Shown: positions 10,359-16,154 of the stretch, piece after piece | Layout of the letters: each line of letters opens with the position of its first letter | Numbering within the stretch: the first letter of the stretch is position 1 | Assembly: GCA_032111745.1 (NCBI GenBank) | Contig: JAULUH010000408.1 | Location: 1 to 16,154, forward strand | Length of the DNA stretch: 16,154 bases | Source: JAULUH01 sp032111745 | GTDB lineage: Bacteria; Chloroflexota; Anaerolineae; JAAEKA01 | Reading direction: 5' to 3' | Notes under the pieces: model-generated | What the model was told of the DNA's origin: nothing | Seen by the model: only the letters and a program-made list of their open reading frames with translations | Database searches by the model: none | Position numbers and translations under genes: made by a program

Positions 10359-11114
10359 CTAACCGCCGACGACCACTCGCACGGTGCATTCGCCAAAGTT
10401 GCCCGTGATATCCACGGTGACCACCCGCAGCAGGTATTCGCCAGGGGGCAGCCCAGAGGCATCCCACACACCCAGCGGCGCGTTGTTGACCGGGCTGTCG
10501 CGGCGCAAATAGAAGCCAAAGTCGCCCGGCGAGCCGGCCGGCTTGGTTTCGATCTTGTAGTACTGGAAGTTCTCCGACTGGGCCGTGCCGATGACGGTCA
10601 CCGGTCCGTTGACGACCTGCCCAGCCCCCGGTTCGATGATCACCGCCCGCAGGTCAGGGCAGCTGGCCCGCACCACTGGCGGGGCCGTCGGTGTGACCGG
10701 TGCCGCGGTCGGCGTCGGTGTGTCCTCGACCGGACGGGGGGTCGCCCGCGGTCGTGGGGTGCCAGTAGGCGTGGCCGTGGGCGTCTCGGTGGCCGGCAGC
10801 GGCGTCGGCGTCGGCGTATCCAGCAGGAACACGGGCGTGGGAGTCGGGTCCGCCTGGGCGATGATCGGCTCCACCGCCGGCTGCAGGAAGCGCCCAATGG
10901 CGTACACCGCCCCCATGGTCAACAGCAGCAACAGGGCGAAGCGCAGCAGGGTGTGGGTACGGTTGATCGCCGTCTCCCGCTCCAATGTGAACGCGGCCTG
11001 CCGCCGCTCCCGCCGCGCCTTCAAGGCCAGCCGCAACAGTACCAGCGCGCCGATCGCGCAGGCAACGTAGATGTAGTTCGCGTAGTTGCTGATGAATTGG
11101 ATGATAACGGCCAT
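10359..11114 (-). CDS. Two-TM protein with Thr-Pro stalk and Ig-like extracytoplasmic domain
   Basis: The 251 residues divide clearly. A first membrane helix (about 11-31) is followed by a basic cytoplasmic loop (LKARRERRQAAF) and a second helix (about 55-75). A Thr/Pro-rich stalk spans about 88-147 with repeated TPTP, ATPT and TPRP steps. A beta-rich head (about 150-251) carries VVNGPVTVIGTA, YYKIE, LPPGEYLLRVVTVD, and Cys152 and Cys243, which could form a disulfide. The head resembles Ig-like or Big-type adhesive domains. Such stalked proteins are common in Chloroflexota; none of the features shows an enzymatic site. The ATG at 11114 has only a distant GAGG, so initiation may be weak. It lies downstream of a terminator-like hairpin after punA and upstream of the peptidase gene. 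The role is unknown: cell-surface structure or peptide/sugar sensing are guesses. Confidence 0.8.
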   Translation of the reverse strand: MAVIIQFISNYANYIYVACAIGALVLLRLALKARRERRQAAFTLERETAINRTHTLLRFALLLLLTMGAVYAIGRFLQPAVEPIIAQADPTPTPVFLLDTPTPTPLPATETPTATPTGTPRPRATPRPVEDTPTPTAAPVTPTAPPVVRASCPDLRAVIIEPGAGQVVNGPVTVIGTAQSENFQYYKIETKPAGSPGDFGFYLRRDSPVNNAPLGVWDASGLPPGEYLLRVVTVDITGNFGECTVRVVVGG

Positions 11115-11134
11115 GCGCCGTTAGAGCCTCACAA

Positions 11135-11163
11135 GACGTAATAACGGCCCGTACGTCGGGCCG
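11135..11163 (-). terminator. Terminator-like hairpin after punA
   Basis: On the reverse strand CGGCCCG and CGGGCCG form a perfect 7-bp stem around a 5-nt loop, followed directly by TTATTACGT. The T-rich tail makes this the most convincing intrinsic terminator in the window. It would separate xerD-punA transcription from the stalk-protein gene, which begins only about 20 nt further on. Confidence 0.6.
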
Positions 11164-11189
11164 GGACCTGCAACGCTTACACGCCGGGG

Positions 11190-11202
11190 ACCGGCCGCCG
11201 GT
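11190..11202. repeat. Short palindrome abutting the punA stop codon
   Basis: ACCGGC and GCCGGT flank a single C, directly next to the punA TGA. It may add to transcript-end structure. In DNA of this GC content it could also be chance. Confidence 0.3.
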
Positions 11203-12051
<849 letters not shown>

Positions 12052-12063
12052 GGCTGGTGCCTC

Positions 12064-12966
12064 TCAGGCCCGGGGGTGGGCCTTGTCGTAGGCTTCCCGC
12101 AGATGGTCGCCGGTGACCTGCGTGTAGACCTGTGTGGTGGAGATGTTGGCGTGGCCCAGCAGCTTCTGCACGTCCCGCAACTTGGCGCCGCCGTGCAGCA
12201 TGTGGGTGGCGAAGGAGTGGCGTAAGGTGTGCGGCGTGACCTCCTCTTCGATCCCCACCTCGTCCACGTAGTGCTTGATGATCAGCCACAGGCCCTGGCG
12301 CGTCAGCCGCTCCCCGCGATGGTTCAAGAATAGGGCCTGCACCTCCGGGTCTGACAGTAGTTTCGGGCGGCCGTGGTCCAGATACTCCGCCAAGACTTGT
12401 GCCGCCCGGTCATACATCGGTACAATACGCTCACGGTCGCCTTTGCCGCTGCACAGTACCGTGCCGGCGTCCAGGTCGACGTCGGTCACGTTCAGCGAGA
12501 CCAGCTCGGTGACCCGCATGCCCGTGGCGTACAACACCTCCAGCAGGGCCGTGTCGCGCACGGCCTTGGGCGTGTCCAGCTTGGCGGGCTCTGCCAGCAA
12601 CATCTCGATGTCCTCCACCGAGATGGCCTTGGGCAGGCTCTTCTTGACCTGCGGCGACTCCAGCGAGCGTGTCGGATCCTCGCTCACCACGTCTTCGTCG
12701 TGCAGGTAGTGGAAAAACGATTTGATCGCCGCCACCTTGCGCGCGACGGTCGAGGAGGCGTAGCGGCGTTCCTTGAGGTACAGCACGTAGCCGATGATCT
12801 GGTTGCGGTCGACCGCATTCCATTGTAGCGCTTCAACCTTCTCAGCCTGGTCGGCCAGGTACTCCGCAAATTGGGTCAAATCGTTGCGGTATGCTGCTAT
12901 CGTGTTCGCGGAATAGTTCTTCTCCGAGACCAGATAGTCAAGGAACTCGTCTATTTTGGCTTGCAT
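12064..12966 (-). CDS. xerD: Tyrosine recombinase XerD
   Basis: This 300-residue site-specific recombinase works with a XerC partner and FtsK to resolve chromosome dimers at dif. The N-terminal SAM-like DNA-binding domain spans about 1-95 (KNYSANTIAAYRNDLTQF). The catalytic domain carries Arg151 (ATGMRVTELVSL), Lys175 (SGKGDRERIVP), His246 and Arg249 (TPHTLRHSFATH), His272 (LLGHANISTTQ) and nucleophile Tyr281 (QVYTQV). These sit within 2-3 residues of the E. coli XerD positions, which favours XerD over a phage integrase. Start: ATG 12966 follows AAGGGG at a 7-nt spacing. An in-frame ATG at 12987 would add seven residues and repeats the same ATGCAAGC sequence. A strong promoter lies about 175 nt upstream. 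punA follows after 12 nt. Confidence 0.94.
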   Translation of the reverse strand: MQAKIDEFLDYLVSEKNYSANTIAAYRNDLTQFAEYLADQAEKVEALQWNAVDRNQIIGYVLYLKERRYASSTVARKVAAIKSFFHYLHDEDVVSEDPTRSLESPQVKKSLPKAISVEDIEMLLAEPAKLDTPKAVRDTALLEVLYATGMRVTELVSLNVTDVDLDAGTVLCSGKGDRERIVPMYDRAAQVLAEYLDHGRPKLLSDPEVQALFLNHRGERLTRQGLWLIIKHYVDEVGIEEEVTPHTLRHSFATHMLHGGAKLRDVQKLLGHANISTTQVYTQVTGDHLREAYDKAHPRA

Positions 12967-13148
12967 CACTGGACCCCTTGCTTGCATGTGACCTGGCTGG
13001 CCATGGCTTGTCGCGAGTGCCAGTGGCCCTTCGCCTGCGATGAGGGTGTGGCGATGGCAGGAAGGGCCGGCGTAGAGCGCTGGCTTCGCCGCTGGTGTGG
13101 TCAGACGACATTCAGCCGTAATGCAGCTGGTTATTGTAATCTTGAATC

Positions 13149-13176
13149 ATTGTACCATAGCTTGCCATAAAGTCAA
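13149..13176 (-). promoter_or_regulatory. Promoter of xerD-punA
   Basis: On the reverse strand TTGACT (13171-13176, 5 of 6 to consensus) and TACAAT (13149-13154, 5 of 6) are separated by 16 bp. TGG directly before the -10 adds an extended -10 element. Transcription should start at about 13142, leaving a leader of roughly 155-175 nt before xerD. Confidence 0.65.
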
Positions 13177-13239
13177 GCCTTTCTCAACGGCAGATTGCCG
13201 GCATCTAGCGCCTTCCGGTAGGGCCATTGGTAGCCCGTA

Positions 13240-13257
13240 TTCGGATAGTAATCCGAA
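13240..13257. promoter_or_regulatory. Dyad upstream of clpB promoter, possible operator
   Basis: TTCGGAT and ATCCGAA are perfect 7-bp arms around AGTA. The dyad lies about 50 bp upstream of the clpB -10 box, a typical location for an activator or repressor site. It is not CIRCE and not the actinobacterial HAIR sequence. Confidence 0.4.
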
Positions 13258-13284
13258 CGCTAACACATCTCTAACGTCCCGCTA

Positions 13285-13319
13285 GTATCATTCTCACAGG
13301 CCTCCGCTATACTGAGAAT
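13285..13319 (+). promoter_or_regulatory. Candidate clpB promoter flanked by an inverted repeat
   Basis: TATACT (13308-13313) is a good -10; GTATCA at a 17-bp spacing (13285-13290) is a modest -35 (3 of 6). The arms ATTCTCA (13290-13296) and TGAGAAT (13313-13319) are exact reverse complements and bracket the -10 box. A protein binding both would block RNA polymerase. The predicted transcript start is about 13320. Confidence 0.45.
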
Positions 13320-13348
13320 AAAAAATCGTGGCAAGGACCAAAATAACT

Positions 13349-15973
13349 ATGCGATTAGATAAATTCACCCAGCGCGCGCAGGAGGCGATCTTCGAGGCCC
13401 AGACCGTGGCCGAGGGGTATAACCATGCCCAGATCGAGCCGGAGCACCTGCTGCTGGCCCTGCTGCAGCAGCCGGATGGCGTCGTGCCCCAGATCGTTCA
13501 GGGGCTCGGACACAACCCTGCCCAGCTGGAGGCCCAGGTCGAGGCCGAGCTCGCGCGGCGCCCCAAGGTCTACGGCACCGCCACCCAGGTCGGCATCAGC
13601 CCCACCCTGCAGCGCGTGCTGCAGGCCGCCCAGGCCGAGGCCGAGGGCATGCACGACGAGTACGTCAGCGCCGAGCACCTCTTCCTGGCCCTGGCCGACA
13701 AGGCTGCCGGTGCCGCGGAGAAGCTACTGGCCGCGGCCGGCATCACCCGCGACGGCATCCTGCAGGCCCTGCAGGCCATCCGTGGCAGCCAGCGCGTCAC
13801 TTCCCAAAACCCTGAAGTAACCTACCAGGCCCTGACCAAGTACGGCCGCGACCTGACCGACCTGGCCCGCAAGGGCAAGCTGGATCCCGTGATCGGCCGC
13901 GACGAGGAGATCCGCCGCGTCATCCAGATCCTCAGCCGGCGCACCAAGAACAACCCCGTGCTGATCGGCGAGCCCGGCGTCGGCAAGACCGCTATCGCCG
14001 AGGGCCTGGCTCTGCGCATCGTGCGCGGGGACGTGCCCGAGGGACTCAAGGACAAGCGTATCGTGGCCCTGGACATGGGCGCCCTGGTGGCCGGCGCCAA
14101 GTTCCGCGGCGAGTTCGAGGAGCGGCTCAAGGCCGTGCTCAAGGAGGTGTCCGAGAGCGACGGCCGCGTCATCCTCTTCATCGACGAGCTGCACACCGTG
14201 GTCGGCGCCGGCGCGGCCGAGGGCTCGGTCGACGCCAGCAACATGCTCAAGCCTATGCTGGCCCGCGGCGAGCTGCACACCATCGGCGCCACGACCCTGG
14301 ACGAGTACCGCAAGTACATCGAGAAGGATGCGGCCCTGGAGCGGCGTTTCCAGCCCGTGCTGATCGACGAGCCCTCCGTGGAGGACACCATCAGCATCCT
14401 GCGCGGCCTCAAGGAGCGCTATGAGGTGCATCACAACGTGCGCATCACCGATGCCGCCGTCATCGCCGCCGCCGCCCTCTCCCACCGCTATATCTCCGAC
14501 CGCTTCCTGCCCGACAAGGCCATCGACCTGGTCGACGAGGCCGCCAGCCGCCTGCGCATGGAGATCACCAGCGATCCGGCCGAGCTGGACGAGATCAAGC
14601 GCAAGCTCATGCAGCTGGAGATCGAGCGCGAGGCCCTGAAGCGGGAGAAGGATAAGGCCAGCCAGGAGCGCCTGGAGGTCCTCGAGCGCGAGCTGGCCGA
14701 CCTGGCGGAGCAGCGCCGCGCCCTGGAGGCCCGCCTCGACGGCGAGCGCCAGGTCATCCAGCGCAACGCCCAGCTGAAGGACGAGATCGAACGCACCCGC
14801 TTCGAGATCGAGCAGGCCCAGCTGGCCCAGAACTGGCAGCGGGCCAGCGAGCTCCAATACGGCCAGCTGCGCCAGCAGGAGGCCGAGCTCGCCCAGAACG
14901 AGCAGCGCCTGGCCGAGATGCGCCAGCGCGGCATGCTCCTCAAGGAGGAGGTCGACGCCGAGGATATCGCCGAGATCGTCTCCCGCTGGACCGGTATCCC
15001 CGTCAGCAAGCTGATGGAGGGCGAGGTGCAGAAGCTGCTGGCCATGGAGGACAACCTCCACGCCCGCGTGGTGGGCCAGGACGACGCCGTGCGCGCCGTG
15101 GCCAACGCCGTGCGCCGCGCTCGCGCCGGCCTCCAGGACCCCAACCGGCCCATGGGCAGCTTCCTCTTCCTCGGCCCCACCGGCGTCGGCAAGACCGAGC
15201 TGGCCCGCGCCCTGGCCGAGTTCCTCTTCGACGACGAGCAGGCCATGACCCGCATCGACATGTCCGAATACCAGGAGCGCCATACCGTCAGCCGCCTCAT
15301 CGGCGCCCCACCCGGCTACGTCGGCTACGACGAGGGCGGCCAGCTCACCGAGGCCGTGCGCCGCAAGCCCTACTCGGTGGTGCTGTTCGACGAGATCGAG
15401 AAGGCCCATCCCGAGGTCTTCAATACCCTGCTACAGCTGCTGGACGACGGCCGCCTCACCGACGGCCACGGCCGCACCGTGGACTTCAAGAACACCGTAG
15501 TGATCATGACCAGCAACGCCGGCAGCGACACCATCAACTGGGAGGCCTATCGCAACGGCGGCAAGGAGGCCGTGCGGGCTGAGGCCCTGGAGGCCCTGCG
15601 CCGCCAGTTCCGGCCCGAGTTCCTGAACCGCATCGACGAGATCGTGGTCTTCCACCCGCTGACCCGCGAGCACCTGGCCCAGATCGTGGAGATCCAGCTG
15701 GGTCGCCTGCGGCGGATGCTGGCCGAGCGCAAGATCGACCTGCAGCTGACCCCCGCCGCGCGCAACCTGCTGGCCGATGCCGGCTACGACCCGGTCTACG
15801 GCGCCCGCCCCCTCAAGCGGGCCATCCAGCGCCTCGTGCAGGACCCCCTGGCCCTGGCCTTACTGCAGGGCCAGTTCAAGGAGGGCGACACCATCGTGGC
15901 CGACGTCGACCCCGATCGCCCCGGCGAGCTCGCCTTCCACAAGCAAGTCACCGCCGAGCCGGTCGAGGCGTAA
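13349..15973 (+). CDS. clpB: ClpB protein disaggregase (Hsp100)
   Basis: This 874-residue AAA+ chaperone forms hexamers that pull polypeptides out of aggregates together with DnaK. Domains in order: the double Clp_N domain (1 to about 150), NBD1 with Walker A GEPGVGKT (Lys213) and Walker B FIDELHT (Asp279-Glu280), the ClpB-specific coiled-coil M domain (about 410-530, rich in EREALKREKDKASQERLEVL-type heptads), and NBD2 with Walker A GPTGVGKT (Lys615) and Walker B LFDEIEKAHPE (Asp681-Glu682). The C-terminal YGARPLKRAIQRLVQDPLA block is typical. The M domain and the absence of an IGF/IGL ClpP-binding loop in what I read favour ClpB over ClpA or ClpC. The frame opens at GTG 13328, but ATG 13349 gives the family start MRLDKFTQRAQEA and has AAGGA 11 nt upstream. 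It is probably a single-gene unit, heat-inducible by family precedent. Confidence 0.97.
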   Translation: MRLDKFTQRAQEAIFEAQTVAEGYNHAQIEPEHLLLALLQQPDGVVPQIVQGLGHNPAQLEAQVEAELARRPKVYGTATQVGISPTLQRVLQAAQAEAEGMHDEYVSAEHLFLALADKAAGAAEKLLAAAGITRDGILQALQAIRGSQRVTSQNPEVTYQALTKYGRDLTDLARKGKLDPVIGRDEEIRRVIQILSRRTKNNPVLIGEPGVGKTAIAEGLALRIVRGDVPEGLKDKRIVALDMGALVAGAKFRGEFEERLKAVLKEVSESDGRVILFIDELHTVVGAGAAEGSVDASNMLKPMLARGELHTIGATTLDEYRKYIEKDAALERRFQPVLIDEPSVEDTISILRGLKERYEVHHNVRITDAAVIAAAALSHRYISDRFLPDKAIDLVDEAASRLRMEITSDPAELDEIKRKLMQLEIEREALKREKDKASQERLEVLERELADLAEQRRALEARLDGERQVIQRNAQLKDEIERTRFEIEQAQLAQNWQRASELQYGQLRQQEAELAQNEQRLAEMRQRGMLLKEEVDAEDIAEIVSRWTGIPVSKLMEGEVQKLLAMEDNLHARVVGQDDAVRAVANAVRRARAGLQDPNRPMGSFLFLGPTGVGKTELARALAEFLFDDEQAMTRIDMSEYQERHTVSRLIGAPPGYVGYDEGGQLTEAVRRKPYSVVLFDEIEKAHPEVFNTLLQLLDDGRLTDGHGRTVDFKNTVVIMTSNAGSDTINWEAYRNGGKEAVRAEALEALRRQFRPEFLNRIDEIVVFHPLTREHLAQIVEIQLGRLRRMLAERKIDLQLTPAARNLLADAGYDPVYGARPLKRAIQRLVQDPLALALLQGQFKEGDTIVADVDPDRPGELAFHKQVTAEPVEA

Positions 15974-15986
15974 CGATTGCCAAACC

Positions 15987-16023
15987 AACAGGCCTGAAGG
16001 GTTTGATGCCCTTCAGGCCTGTT
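15987..16023 (+). terminator. Hairpin after clpB
   Basis: AACAGGCCTGAAGGG and its exact reverse complement form a 15-bp stem around TTTGATG, starting 13 nt after the clpB stop. Only two T residues follow, so it is a stable but U-poor terminator. The symmetry reads equally on both strands. It could also be a dispersed palindromic repeat used as a terminator. Confidence 0.6.
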
Positions 16024-16034
16024 CGATGGGTGGT

Positions 16035-16055
16035 CTCGCCATGACGATTGGCGAG
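16035..16055. repeat. Second hairpin downstream of clpB
   Basis: CTCGCCA and TGGCGAG are perfect 7-bp arms around TGACGAT, again a 7-nt loop. It follows the terminator-like hairpin by 11 nt. Confidence 0.4.
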
Positions 16056-16116
16056 GGCCACTTGGCAAAACGGCGCACTTTCCCATTGAAACAATTAATC
16101 TCTAGTTTCCGCTAAC

Positions 16117-16135
16117 TACCTGCGAGATGCAGGTA
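16117..16135. repeat. Third hairpin near the right edge
   Basis: TACCTGC and GCAGGTA form a 7-bp stem around GAGAT. It follows a stretch (16081-16115) that is richer in A+T than the genes and may belong to the control region of a gene beyond the window. No coding frame is recognisable between 15974 and 16154. Confidence 0.35.
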
Positions 16136-16154
16136 AGACTCAGTGACCAGAGAG

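Larger units (their letters stand above)
12967..13348. other. Divergent regulatory region between xerD and clpB
   Basis: These 382 nt hold the 5' leader and promoter of xerD (reverse) and the promoter region of clpB (forward). The xerD-proximal part (12988-13110) is GC-rich like the genes. The part from about 13115 to 13348 is clearly richer in A+T. GGCCCTTC (13025-13032) and GAAGGGCC (13061-13068) are perfect 8-bp arms in the xerD leader. CGGCA-GAT-TGCCG lies at 13187-13199. No convincing small gene or known riboswitch was recognised. Confidence 0.7.

Noticed and set aside
12064..12966. XerD as evidence of a mobile element or integron
   Set aside because: Catalytic spacing matches housekeeping XerD, it is in an operon with punA, and no attachment site, cassette or tRNA edge is visible.
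12967..13348. CIRCE or HAIR heat-shock element before clpB
   Set aside because: Neither TTAGCACTC/GAGTGCTAA nor CTTGAGT/ACTCAAG was found on reading the region.
13724..15409. Reverse-strand 561-codon frame opposite clpB
   Set aside because: Leu/Ala/His/Gly-rich shadow with no recognisable domain; ClpB motifs on the other strand are complete.

Overview
The window is GC-rich bacterial DNA that is densely packed with genes. It most likely comes from a member of the Chloroflexota (Anaerolineae/Caldilineae-like). That assignment is an inference. It rests on high GC, on a membrane-anchored protein with a long Thr-Pro stalk and Ig-like head, on an immune-inhibitor-A-like metallopeptidase, on a DnaE with a Pro-rich linker and extra C-terminal domain, and on a xerD-punA pair. 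No rRNA, tRNA, transposase or CRISPR array was seen.

Left block, + strand (1-7006). A 5'-truncated secreted-type alpha/beta hydrolase with two C-terminal beta-domains is followed after 2 nt by a fused aminodeoxychorismate synthase/lyase (PabB-PabC, folate precursor p-aminobenzoate). Then comes the replicative DNA polymerase III alpha subunit (dnaE), preceded by a good extended -10 box very close to its start.

Convergent gap (7007-7392). A hairpin spans the dnaE stop codon. After it lie two 73-bp tandem repeats, a split third copy and a perfect 24-bp palindrome. Each repeat carries a short reverse-strand reading frame beginning MKSAVA.

Middle block, - strand (read from 12966 down to 7393). 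xerD (site-specific recombinase) and punA (purine nucleoside phosphorylase) lie 12 nt apart and are followed by a terminator-like hairpin. Next are a two-TM Thr-Pro stalk protein, then a membrane-anchored zinc metallopeptidase and a CPBP intramembrane protease. The metallopeptidase stop codon abuts the protease start codon. The last three genes look like an envelope/extracytoplasmic module. A 19-bp inverted repeat and a TATAAT box separate the stalk gene from the peptidase gene.

Divergent control region (12967-13348). It holds a good - strand promoter for xerD and a - 10-like box for clpB flanked by inverted repeats. No CIRCE element is present.

Right block, + strand (13349-16154). Full-length clpB (disaggregase) is followed by a 15-bp stem hairpin and two smaller hairpins; no further gene is visible to the right edge.

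Most of the window is housekeeping. The parts least explained by known families are the 7.0-7.4 kb repeat cluster, the dyads at the clpB promoter, the nested inverted repeat at 10.3 kb, and the coupled pair of proteases.
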